From NCBI GenBank assembly GCA_902577945.1, contig CACHBB010000001.1:1-64000 (forward strand): a DNA stretch of 64,000 nt, read 5' to 3'. Positions 34,482 through 43,076 of the stretch are shown one piece after another. Numbering within the stretch: the first letter of the stretch is position 1; each line of letters opens with the position of its first letter. A program made the translations under genes and the position numbers. Origin of the DNA: an uncultured Alphaproteobacteria bacterium (GTDB lineage Bacteria > Pseudomonadota > Alphaproteobacteria > HIMB59 > GCA-002718135). The notes below the pieces were generated by a model, which had not been told where the DNA came from, did not search any database, and saw only the letters and a program-made list of their open reading frames with translations.

Positions 34482-35324
34482 CTATTTTTTTCTGAATTTT
34501 GATTTTTTATAAACACCAAGGATTTTTAGCTGTTTACAAAAAAATTTCATTTCTTCTAAAGCTAATTTTACAGAAGAATTCTCTGGATGCCCTTCAAAAT
34601 CAATATAAAATTGCGCAACATCGAAACCTTGAGGATGAACATAACTTTCTAATTTTGTAATATTTACACCATTACTAGCAAAGCCACCTAAACATTTATA
34701 AAGAGCAGCAGGTATACTTCTAACATTAAAGACTAAAGTGGTTAAAATTTGATTAGAGTTAGGGTCAATTTCATTTAAATTTTTTTGCATTATTAAAAAC
34801 CTAGTAACATTATTACTCAAATCTTGAAAATTTGTTTGCAATATATCTAAATTATATATTTTTGCGGCAAGTTCAGAGGCAATTGCAGCATCCTCAATGT
34901 TATTTAAATCTGAAACCATTTTTGCTGAACCAGCTGTATCAGCTTCTATAACCATTTGTTTTTTTAACTCTATAATTTTATTCCTACATTGTGCTATTCC
35001 TTGCTCATGACTGTGTATTCTTTTAATATCGGAAATTTTTGAACCCCTAATGCCCATTAAGTTATGATTAACTTCAAGAAAGTACTCTGAAGTTATTTTA
35101 AGATTAGATTCTGGAATAAGTCTTTGAGTATCTGCAACCCTGCCAGCTAAAGAATTTTCTATTGGAACCATAGCTGCATCAACGTTTCCCAATCGTACTT
35201 GTTCAAACATTTCTTCAAAAGTTGAACACGGTAAACTTACTGCTTCAGGATACAAATTTTTACCAGCTAACTCACTGTATGCCCCTTTGACCCCTTGGAA
35301 AGAAAATGAATTAATTTTATTCAT
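34482..35324 (-). CDS. pheA: Prephenate dehydratase (stand-alone, with ACT domain)
   Basis: Converts prephenate to phenylpyruvate in phenylalanine synthesis. The N-terminal half is a periplasmic-binding-protein-like catalytic domain with GAYSELAG, PIENSLAGRV and NNVTRFLIM (the TRF motif). A C-terminal ACT domain from about 190, with ALYKCLGGFASNGVNITKLE, is the likely phenylalanine sensor. There is no chorismate mutase domain. Length is 280. Its start overlaps kdsB by eight bases, as in many Alphaproteobacteria. Confidence 0.96.
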   Translation of the reverse strand: MNKINSFSFQGVKGAYSELAGKNLYPEAVSLPCSTFEEMFEQVRLGNVDAAMVPIENSLAGRVADTQRLIPESNLKITSEYFLEVNHNLMGIRGSKISDIKRIHSHEQGIAQCRNKIIELKKQMVIEADTAGSAKMVSDLNNIEDAAIASELAAKIYNLDILQTNFQDLSNNVTRFLIMQKNLNEIDPNSNQILTTLVFNVRSIPAALYKCLGGFASNGVNITKLESYVHPQGFDVAQFYIDFEGHPENSSVKLALEEMKFFCKQLKILGVYKKSKFRKK

Positions 35325-36045
35325 TATTTGCTCTTATAATACTTTCAACATTTATTAAATCTTCTTTTGTATCTATACTTGGAGCTACATCTGGAACATA
35401 AGTTACTCCAATGGTTAATCCTGCATCAAGGGCTCTGTACTGTTCAAGTTGCAAGTAATTTTCATTTTTTGACTTTGGTAGATTAACAAATTTTGACAAA
35501 GAATTAATTGAATAGCTATAAATTCCGACATGATGAAATACATTTTTACTTATGTTATTTTTTTGTCTGAAAAATTCTTTTGCTCGTCCAAATTTATTAT
35601 CTACCCATTCTATCTCTGCCTTAGTTATGTTTGGGTTGTTTATTTCATCCTCCTTAAGTGTAGTTACTAAAGATCCTATTGAATAATCTTTTTGTAATGG
35701 TTCAATTACATTTTTGATATGATTAGGTTTAATAATTGGCATATCTCCCTGTAAATTAATAATATATTTAATGTCTGAAGAGTTCTCTATTTGTTGAAAA
35801 GCAGCAAAGATCCTATCTGTGCCAGAAGGAAGCTTTGGATCTGTTAAAATAGCTTTACCTCCTCTTTCACTAATAAGATCGTAAACCTCATTTTCGGAAC
35901 AGGCTACATATACTTCTCCAATTTTTGCAGCTATAGCTTGCTCCCAAACTCTTTGTACCATTGGAATACCAGCAATTTTGACCATCGGTTTCCCTGGAAA
36001 ACGAGTTGAAGCCATTCTTGATGGAATAATAATTATAGTTTTCAT
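35317..36045 (-). CDS. kdsB: 3-deoxy-manno-octulosonate cytidylyltransferase (CMP-Kdo synthetase)
   Basis: Activates Kdo for the LPS inner core. The N-terminal IIPSRMASTRFPGKPM (6-21) is the nucleotide-binding loop. LTDPKLPSGTDRI and the metal-binding NLQGDMP near 93 follow. Length 242. Its presence indicates a Kdo-containing outer membrane, consistent with the GT9 enzymes at 58.8-60.8 kb. It is divergent from the cytochrome c gene (90-base gap). Confidence 0.95.
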   Translation of the reverse strand: MKTIIIIPSRMASTRFPGKPMVKIAGIPMVQRVWEQAIAAKIGEVYVACSENEVYDLISERGGKAILTDPKLPSGTDRIFAAFQQIENSSDIKYIINLQGDMPIIKPNHIKNVIEPLQKDYSIGSLVTTLKEDEINNPNITKAEIEWVDNKFGRAKEFFRQKNNISKNVFHHVGIYSYSINSLSKFVNLPKSKNENYLQLEQYRALDAGLTIGVTYVPDVAPSIDTKEDLINVESIIRANNE

Positions 36046-36135
36046 AATTATGCGACAATTAGGCTATAAGTTTTAAATTTCGTTCTAATTACTAGTGTAT
36101 TCATTCGATAAAAAAAACTGTATATACGTTTATAC

Positions 36136-36681
36136 ATGTCTGGACTTGAAGTTAATAAAATAATAGCATCAATAATATTTGCAGTGCTCATAGTAACGTT
36201 AATTGGGCATTTTGGCGACTTAATAATCAATATTGATCACCACGATGATAAAGAAACAGCCTATAAAATTGATGTCGATGAAGCACCGACAGGTGATGGT
36301 ATTTCATTAAAAAAAGAAGAAGTTATTGAGCCTATCTCAGCTTTATTGGCAAGTGCATCCATGGAAAACGGTGAAAAATTATTTAAAAAATGCTCTACAT
36401 GTCATAATTATGAAAAAGGTGGTGCTAACAAAGTTGGTCCACAGTTATGGAATTTGATCAATCGTCCTAAAGCTAATGTTGAAGGTTTTGCTTATTCAAA
36501 AGCCCTTGCAGAATATGGTGGTGAGTGGGGGTACGAAGAATTAGCCGAATTTCTTTATAAGCCTAAAAAGTATATCAAGGGTACAAAAATGAATTTTGCT
36601 GGATTAAAAAAAGTAAAAGATCGTGCTGATTTAGTTTATTTTTTAAGAGCGCAATCTGATAATCCAGTCCCACTTCCCTAA
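36136..36681 (+). CDS. Membrane-anchored cytochrome c (CycM/c552 type)
   Basis: A 181-residue class I cytochrome c. An uncleaved N-terminal anchor (about 8-28) is followed by a linker of about 45 residues containing Asp/Glu-rich sequence, then the haem domain with CSTCH (C86, C89, H90), GPQLWNLINRPKA, and the distal Met in KGTKMNFAGLKK. Such proteins carry electrons from the bc1 complex to cytochrome oxidase, and petABC in this window supplies the donor. Its place next to kdsB-pheA is a conserved alphaproteobacterial neighbourhood. Confidence 0.93.
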   Translation: MSGLEVNKIIASIIFAVLIVTLIGHFGDLIINIDHHDDKETAYKIDVDEAPTGDGISLKKEEVIEPISALLASASMENGEKLFKKCSTCHNYEKGGANKVGPQLWNLINRPKANVEGFAYSKALAEYGGEWGYEELAEFLYKPKKYIKGTKMNFAGLKKVKDRADLVYFLRAQSDNPVPLP

Positions 36682-36688
36682 TTTTATA

Positions 36689-37465
36689 ATGGTATCTAAT
36701 ATCAATGAGTTTGTTAGCTTTGCTAACCAATTGGCTGATGAGGCCTCAGAAACATCAATGAAGTATTTTAGAAAAAAATTAAATATAGAAAATAAAATTG
36801 ATGAAAGTCCAGTTACAATTGCTGATAAAGAAACGGAAGAGGTTATTAGAAATAAAATTAGAAGAAGTTTTCCAAATCATGGAATTTTGGGTGAAGAATA
36901 TGAGAACGAAAAATTAGACTCAGAATTTGTTTGGGTTATAGATCCAATTGATGGAACACGTAGTTATATTGCTGGGCATAAAGACTTTGGTAATTTAATA
37001 TCTTTACTTCACAACAATCAACCAATAATTGGAATTATTAATTGCCCTGCTCATAATGAAAGATGGGTTGGAGTTAAGAAGACCAATACTACTTGTAATG
37101 GTAAGAAAGTTTCAACCTCTAATATCAGTAAAATTAAAGATGCTTATCTATTTACTTCAGGCATATATTTTCATGAACCATTTTTTAGAAATGGATTTGA
37201 AATTATAAAAGAAAATTCAAAATATTTTAGACTTGGTGGAGATTGTTATATGTATGGAATGCTCACAAATGGTCTTATTGATATAGTTATTGAGGATACA
37301 CTTAAAGCACATGATTACATGGCACTTGTAAATGTTGTTGAAGGAGCAGGTGGAAAAATAAGTGATAAATATGGAAAACCAATAACTTTAAGCTCAGATG
37401 GAAGCTTGGTGGCTTCAAGTACACATAAATTGCACGAAGAAATAATAAAAATTATTAATAATTAA
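36689..37465 (+). CDS. Histidinol-phosphatase-like inositol monophosphatase family enzyme (HisN type)
   Basis: A 258-residue Li-sensitive phosphatase-fold protein. Metal-binding residues are E69/E70 in GEE and D85, D88 in WVIDPIDGTRSYIAG. The DGTRSYI form (rather than DGTxNF) is characteristic of HisN histidinol-phosphatases, and the late ALVNVVEGAGG is shared. The histidinol phosphate role is an inference; no other his gene lies nearby. It starts seven bases after the cytochrome gene, so the two may be cotranscribed. Confidence 0.85.
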   Translation: MVSNINEFVSFANQLADEASETSMKYFRKKLNIENKIDESPVTIADKETEEVIRNKIRRSFPNHGILGEEYENEKLDSEFVWVIDPIDGTRSYIAGHKDFGNLISLLHNNQPIIGIINCPAHNERWVGVKKTNTTCNGKKVSTSNISKIKDAYLFTSGIYFHEPFFRNGFEIIKENSKYFRLGGDCYMYGMLTNGLIDIVIEDTLKAHDYMALVNVVEGAGGKISDKYGKPITLSSDGSLVASSTHKLHEEIIKIINN

Positions 37466-37504
37466 AATTTCATTTTTTAAAAAATACAATTATATTAATT
37501 GAAT

Positions 37505-39331
37505 ATGAAAATAAAACTCATATTGTTTTTAATAGTTATAGCCACCTCCTTTAATGTATATTCTAAAAATAGAATTTCTCATGGTATTGCCATGCATGGT
37601 GAACCCAAATATAATGATAATTTCTTAAATGTAGATTACATTGATTTAAATTCTCTTAAAGGTGGAGCCATAGTTAGAAGTGCTATTGGTAGTTATGATT
37701 CATTTAATCCTTTTATACTAAAAGGCACTTCAGCTGCAGGTATAGGTAGCTTATATGAAACTTTAACAACAGGTTCAAGCGATGAAGCTTTTACAGAATA
37801 TGGATTGATTGCAAAAACTATTGAATGGCCTGAAGACAGATCTTGGGTATCATACGTAATAAGAGAAGAAGCTATGTGGCATGACGGAAAAAAAATAACT
37901 GCAGATGATGTAGTTTGGACTTTTAATACCCTAATGGAAAAAGGGCATCCATTTTATAAATACTACTATAGTGATGTAAGTGAAGTAATAAAAGAATCGG
38001 ATAAAAAAGTTAGATTTAATTTTAAAACTAATACTAATAAAGAGCTTGTTTTAATCATTGGTCAACTTCCTGTATTACCAAAGCATTATTGGAAAAATAA
38101 AAATTTTGATGAAACATCCCTAGAAGTTCCAATAGGAAGTGGTCCATACAAAATAAAACAGTTTGATAGTGGCAGATCAATTACCTATGAATTAAATAAA
38201 GACTATTGGGGTTTTAAAAGCAACAACCCTATTAAAGTTGGCAAAGATAACTTTGGAACAATAAGATATGATTATTATAAAGATAGGGGAATTGAAAGAG
38301 AAGCATTTAAGTCCGGAGAAATAGATTTTTTTAGTGAAAATTCCTCAAAAGAGTGGGCAACTTCTTATGACATATCTGCTGTAAAAAAGGGTTTAATAAA
38401 AAAAGAATTAATACAACACGAAAACCCTCAAGGTATGCAAGGATTTGCTTTCAATATTAGAAAGGAGAAATTTAAAGATAGAAGGGTTAGAAAAGCTCTT
38501 TCCTATGCATTTGATTTTGAGTGGTCAAATAAAAATTTATTTTTTGATGCATATAAAAGAACCGATAGTTATTTTGAAAATTCAGAATTAGCGTCCAGTG
38601 GCCTACCATCAGTAGAAGAATTAAGTTTTTTAAACCCATATTTTGATATTTTGCCAAAAGAAATATTTACAAAAAATTACAAAAATCCTGTTACCGATGG
38701 CTCTGGTTATATGCGAGAACAGCTTCAAGAAGCATCAAAACTTCTTAAAGATGCTGGATGGGAACTTGTTGAAGGAAATCTGATTAATTCTTCTACAAAG
38801 GAAATATTTGAATTTGAAATTCTACTAAATTCACCAGCTTTTGAAAGAATAGTTTTTCCTTTCAAAGACAACCTTGAAAAATTAGGAATAAGAGTTGAAG
38901 TTAGAACTATTGACACAGCACAATATCAAAAAAGAATGGAAACGTTTGACTTTGATATGGTTGTTCAAACATTTTCGCAATCATTGTCTCCTGGTAATGA
39001 ACAAAGAAATTTTTGGGGTTCAAATGCGGCTGATACAAATGGTTCAAGAAATGTAATTGGTATTAAAAATTATGCAATAGATGGTTTAATAGATAGTTTA
39101 ATTAATGCAAGGGACAGAGAAGAATTGATCACTATAACTAAAGCTTTGGATAGAGTCTTGCTTTGGAATTATTATGTTATTCCACAATGGCATATTTCTT
39201 CATATAGAGTTCTATATTGGGACTTTTTTAATCAACCTCCAATTAAACCAAAATATTCACTTGGTTTTGATACGTGGTGGATTAATCAAAATAAGTTCAA
39301 AAAAATTCAATCTAATAGAACTGCAAACTAA
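37505..39331 (+). CDS. yejA: Oligopeptide ABC transporter substrate-binding protein
   Basis: A 608-residue SBP_bac_5 protein of the YejA/DppA family. An upstream in-frame TTG exists at 37499, but the ATG at 37505 gives a clean signal peptide (KIKLILFLIVIATSFNVYS). YejA features include HGIAMHGEPKYNDNF, SYDSFNPFILKG, the YVIREEAMWHDGKKITADDV segment of the peptide-binding family, and RTDSYFENSELASSG. It captures peptides in the periplasm for the YejBEF pore, encoded immediately downstream. Confidence 0.95.
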   Translation: MKIKLILFLIVIATSFNVYSKNRISHGIAMHGEPKYNDNFLNVDYIDLNSLKGGAIVRSAIGSYDSFNPFILKGTSAAGIGSLYETLTTGSSDEAFTEYGLIAKTIEWPEDRSWVSYVIREEAMWHDGKKITADDVVWTFNTLMEKGHPFYKYYYSDVSEVIKESDKKVRFNFKTNTNKELVLIIGQLPVLPKHYWKNKNFDETSLEVPIGSGPYKIKQFDSGRSITYELNKDYWGFKSNNPIKVGKDNFGTIRYDYYKDRGIEREAFKSGEIDFFSENSSKEWATSYDISAVKKGLIKKELIQHENPQGMQGFAFNIRKEKFKDRRVRKALSYAFDFEWSNKNLFFDAYKRTDSYFENSELASSGLPSVEELSFLNPYFDILPKEIFTKNYKNPVTDGSGYMREQLQEASKLLKDAGWELVEGNLINSSTKEIFEFEILLNSPAFERIVFPFKDNLEKLGIRVEVRTIDTAQYQKRMETFDFDMVVQTFSQSLSPGNEQRNFWGSNAADTNGSRNVIGIKNYAIDGLIDSLINARDREELITITKALDRVLLWNYYVIPQWHISSYRVLYWDFFNQPPIKPKYSLGFDTWWINQNKFKKIQSNRTAN

Positions 39332-39372
39332 TTATTAAAAATTTAAAATAAATAATATAAAATACCTGAATA

Positions 39373-40467
39373 ATGGGGGCTTACCTAATTAAAAGACTTT
39401 TGCTTATAATCCCAACACTTTTTGGGATAATGCTAATTAATTTTGCTATTGTTCAAATTGTTCCTGGTGGACCAGTAGAGCAAATGATTGCGCAGATGAC
39501 AGGTACCGCCGTAGAATCTACCGCTAGATTTTCAGGAGGGAGTGACAGTGAGACAATAGAATTTAATAATAATGATACAATAAATGATATTAAGTATAGA
39601 GGTGCTCAGGGATTAGATCCAGATGTTATAGCAGAAATTGAAAAAATGTATGGTATGGATAAACCAGCACATCAGCGTTTTTTAAAGATGTTAAAAGATT
39701 ATCTAACTTTTGATTTTGGGGAAAGTTTTTTTAGGGATGAAAAAGTAACATCTTTAGTTTTGGATAAAATGCCCGTATCTGTTTCTTTAGGTTTATGGAC
39801 AACCCTTTTAGTTTACTTGATATCAATACCACTAGGCATTCGAAAAGCAATTAAAGATGGTACAAAATTTGATATTATCTCAAGTTCTATTGTTACAATT
39901 GGGTACGCTATACCAAACTTTTTGTTTGCAGTAATTTTAATAGTTTTTTTTGCCGGAGGAAGATTTTATGATATTTTTCCACTAAGGGGATTATTTTCTG
40001 AAAATTTTAATGAATTAAATTTATTCCAACAGATAATTGATTACTTTTGGCACTTAGCTTTGCCACTTACGGCAATGCTGGTTAGTGGTTTTGCGGGCTT
40101 AACATTCTTAACTAAAAATTCATTTCTTGACCAAGTTAATCAACAGTATGTTATTACAGCAAGATCAAAAGGATTAAGTGAAAGTAAAGTACTTTATGGT
40201 CATGTATTTAGGAATGCAATGCTTATTGTTATTGCAGGTTTTCCCTCAGCTTTTATAGGAATACTTTTTTCAAGTTCATTGTTCATAGAAGTAATATTTT
40301 CATTAGATGGTTTAGGATTGCTTGGTTATGAAGCAGCTCTTACTAGAGATTATCCAGTAATTTTTGCTACACTTTATTTCTTTTCACTATTAGGATTGAT
40401 AATGGGAATTATAGGTGATTTTATGTATTCAATAATTGATCCACGCATTGATTTTGAGTCTAGATAA
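39373..40467 (+). CDS. yejB: Oligopeptide ABC transporter permease YejB
   Basis: A 364-residue inner-membrane permease of the DppB type. The N-terminal [18 protein letters not shown] and [11 protein letters not shown] are typical. A long periplasmic loop with the family's [10 protein letters not shown] follows. The cytosolic coupling helix region is [15 protein letters not shown] then [20 protein letters not shown], and the C-terminus is [11 protein letters not shown]. It forms the pore with YejE, which begins directly after its stop. Confidence 0.95.
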   Translation: MGAYLIKRLLLIIPTLFGIMLINFAIVQIVPGGPVEQMIAQMTGTAVESTARFSGGSDSETIEFNNNDTINDIKYRGAQGLDPDVIAEIEKMYGMDKPAHQRFLKMLKDYLTFDFGESFFRDEKVTSLVLDKMPVSVSLGLWTTLLVYLISIPLGIRKAIKDGTKFDIISSSIVTIGYAIPNFLFAVILIVFFAGGRFYDIFPLRGLFSENFNELNLFQQIIDYFWHLALPLTAMLVSGFAGLTFLTKNSFLDQVNQQYVITARSKGLSESKVLYGHVFRNAMLIVIAGFPSAFIGILFSSSLFIEVIFSLDGLGLLGYEAALTRDYPVIFATLYFFSLLGLIMGIIGDFMYSIIDPRIDFESR

Positions 40468-41493
40468 ATGAATTTATCTAAACTGAATCAAAGAAGGCTT
40501 AATAATTTTAAAAATAACAAAAGAGGGTATTATTCATTTTGGATATTTACTTTTTTATTTATTGTTACTTTATTTGCAGATTTTATAGCTAATGAAAAAC
40601 CCTTATTGGTAAAATTTAATTCAAATTATTATTATCCAATTTTTTCTTATTATTCAGAAACAACTTTTGGAGGTGATTTTGAAACTGAGGCTGATTACAA
40701 AGATCCATATGTTATAAATTTGATTAATGAAAAAGGTTGGATAATTATGCCTATAATACCTTATTCATATAATACAATAATTAGAGATCTTAATTCTCCA
40801 GCACCTTCTCCTCCATCAACACAAAACTGGTTAGGAACTGATGATCAAGCAAGAGATGTCCTTTCAAGATTAATTTATGGTTTCAGAATTTCTGTATTAT
40901 TTGGTTTCACACTTACTTTATTTTCAATGATTATTGGTGTTTCCGCAGGAGCTATTCAAGGTTACTTCGGTGGTAAAACAGATCTTTTTTTTCAAAGATT
41001 TATGGAAATCTGGTCAGCAATTCCAACTCTTTACGTTTTAATAATCTTAGCCAGTGTTATTCAACCAAATTTTTGGTGGCTTTTAATCATCTTATTGCTT
41101 TTTAGTTGGATGGGATATGTAGGAGTAGTTAGGGCTGAATTTTTAAGGGCAAGAAACTTTGATTACATAAGAGCTGCTAAAGCTTTAGGCGTATCTAATA
41201 CAACAATAATGTTTAGACATATGTTACCCAATGCAACTATTGCAACTATTACTTTTCTTCCCTTTAGTTTAAGTGCATCAGTTACGGCTTTGTCAGGTTT
41301 AGATTTTTTAGGTTTTGGTTTGCCTCCAGGATCAGCTTCACTAGGGGAAATGGTAAATCAAGGTAGAAACAATTTACAAGCTCCTTGGCTTGGTTTAACC
41401 AGTTTCTTTACTTTAGGACTAATGCTAGGTCTTCTAGTTTTTGTAGGAGAGGCAGTAAGAGATTCTCTAGATCCGAGAAAGACTTTTTTTTGA
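40468..41493 (+). CDS. yejE: Oligopeptide ABC transporter permease YejE
   Basis: A 341-residue DppC-type permease. The N-terminus RRLNNFKNNKRGYYSFWIF leads into the first membrane helix. The large periplasmic insertion with TTFGGDFETEADYKDP and TQNWLGTDDQARDVLSRLIYG is characteristic of YejE. The EAA-type coupling segment is RAAKALGVSNTTIMFRHMLPNA. It ends in VRDSLDPRKTFF. Its neighbours yejB and yejF sit immediately before and after, with one base to the yejF ATG. Confidence 0.95.
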   Translation: MNLSKLNQRRLNNFKNNKRGYYSFWIFTFLFIVTLFADFIANEKPLLVKFNSNYYYPIFSYYSETTFGGDFETEADYKDPYVINLINEKGWIIMPIIPYSYNTIIRDLNSPAPSPPSTQNWLGTDDQARDVLSRLIYGFRISVLFGFTLTLFSMIIGVSAGAIQGYFGGKTDLFFQRFMEIWSAIPTLYVLIILASVIQPNFWWLLIILLLFSWMGYVGVVRAEFLRARNFDYIRAAKALGVSNTTIMFRHMLPNATIATITFLPFSLSASVTALSGLDFLGFGLPPGSASLGEMVNQGRNNLQAPWLGLTSFFTLGLMLGLLVFVGEAVRDSLDPRKTFF

Positions 41494-41494
41494 A

Positions 41495-43069
41495 ATGAAT
41501 AATTTAATATCAATTAAAAGTTTAGATATTTCATTTAATAAAAATAATGTTTTAAATAATGTAAATATTGATATTGTTAATGGAAAAACTACAGCCATAG
41601 TTGGAGAGTCAGGCTCTGGAAAAACATTATCTGCATTAAGTATTCTTAAATTACTTCCTAATAGTGCTAAAATAAATAAGGGTAAAATTTATTTTAAGAA
41701 TAAAAATATTTTAGATTTACCTGATAATGAGATTCAAAAAATAAGAGGTAATGAGATAACAACTATTTTTCAAGAACCTATGACAAGTTTAAATCCTCTT
41801 CATACAATAAATAAACAAATTGAAGAAATTATTCTTACACACAATAAATTGAGCGATAAAGAGGTTAAGGATCAAACAAAAAATCTATTAAATGAAGTTG
41901 GTTTAAGTAAAATTGCTACAAGGCAAAAAGTATATCCATTTGAATTATCAGGAGGTCAAAGACAAAGAATAATGATAGCAATGAGTATAGCTAATAATCC
42001 CGATTTAATAATAGCCGATGAACCAACTACTGCACTTGATGTTACAATTCAAATGCAGATTTTAGAATTGTTATCAAATCTTCAAAATAAATTTGGTATG
42101 ACTATGCTTTTTATTAGTCATGATATTTCTGTTGTAAAAAAAATAGCTGATTATGTTTACGTAATGAAAGAAGGAAAAGTTATAGAAAAGGGAACGAAAG
42201 AAGAAATTTTTAATAGTCCTTCTGAAGAATATACAAAAAAATTAATTCTATCTCAAACTAAAGCAAAAAATAATATTAATTTAACTTCAACCGAAATATT
42301 GAAAATAGAAAATTTAAAAGTATGGTATCCGATAAAGAAGGGTTTACTTCGAAAGACTATTGATCATGTTAAGGCTATAGATGGTGTTAGCTTTAAATTA
42401 CATGAAGGGGAGAGTGTTGGTATCGTAGGTGAGTCAGGCTCAGGGAAAACAACTCTTATGTTGGCAATATTAAAATTGATTAATTCAGAAGGTAAAATTT
42501 TAATAAACAATAAAAATATTAACCAGCTTGATAAACAAAAAATACTAAATTTAAGAAAAGAAATTCAAATAGTTTTTCAAGATCCTTTTTCATCATTAAG
42601 TCCTAGAATGAATATTGAAGAGATTATATGCGAAGGACTTGATGTTCATTATCCAGATATCTCAAAAACTATAAGAAAAACTAGATTAAAAAATGTTTTA
42701 ACTCAGGTAGGCTTAAATTATTTTGAAACTATAGAAAAATATCCTCATGAATTTTCTGGAGGTCAAAGACAAAGAATAGCAATAGCTAGAGCATTAATAT
42801 TAGAGCCAAAAATATTAATATTGGATGAGCCAACTTCGGCACTAGATATTACAATTCAAAATCAAATAATTGATTTATTAAATGAATTACAAAATAAATT
42901 ATCTCTGAGCTACATTTTTATAAGTCATGATATGAAAGTTATTCGTTCAGTTTCAGATAAAGTAATTGTGCTCAAAAACGGTGTAATTGTTGAGTCTAAT
43001 ACAGCTGAAGAAATTTTTAGAAATCCAAAATCTAATTATACAAATAATTTGATTAGATCAGTGTTGTAA
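41495..43069 (+). CDS. yejF: Oligopeptide ABC transporter duplicated ATPase YejF
   Basis: A 524-residue protein with two complete ABC ATPase domains. Domain 1 (about 1-250) has Walker A GESGSGKT (38-45), signature LSGGQRQRI and ADEPTTALD. Domain 2 (about 265-524) repeats GESGSGKT, then FSGGQRQRIAIARAL and LDEPTSALD. Fusion of the two ATPases is normal for YejF. It energises YejBE transport and completes yejABEF, which imports peptides and, in some bacteria, peptide antibiotics such as microcin C. Confidence 0.96.
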   Translation: MNNLISIKSLDISFNKNNVLNNVNIDIVNGKTTAIVGESGSGKTLSALSILKLLPNSAKINKGKIYFKNKNILDLPDNEIQKIRGNEITTIFQEPMTSLNPLHTINKQIEEIILTHNKLSDKEVKDQTKNLLNEVGLSKIATRQKVYPFELSGGQRQRIMIAMSIANNPDLIIADEPTTALDVTIQMQILELLSNLQNKFGMTMLFISHDISVVKKIADYVYVMKEGKVIEKGTKEEIFNSPSEEYTKKLILSQTKAKNNINLTSTEILKIENLKVWYPIKKGLLRKTIDHVKAIDGVSFKLHEGESVGIVGESGSGKTTLMLAILKLINSEGKILINNKNINQLDKQKILNLRKEIQIVFQDPFSSLSPRMNIEEIICEGLDVHYPDISKTIRKTRLKNVLTQVGLNYFETIEKYPHEFSGGQRQRIAIARALILEPKILILDEPTSALDITIQNQIIDLLNELQNKLSLSYIFISHDMKVIRSVSDKVIVLKNGVIVESNTAEEIFRNPKSNYTNNLIRSVL

Positions 43070-43076
43070 ACTTTAG

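Noticed and set aside
37499-37504. TTG start for yejA
   Set aside because: The ATG two codons later gives a clean signal peptide beginning with Met-Lys.
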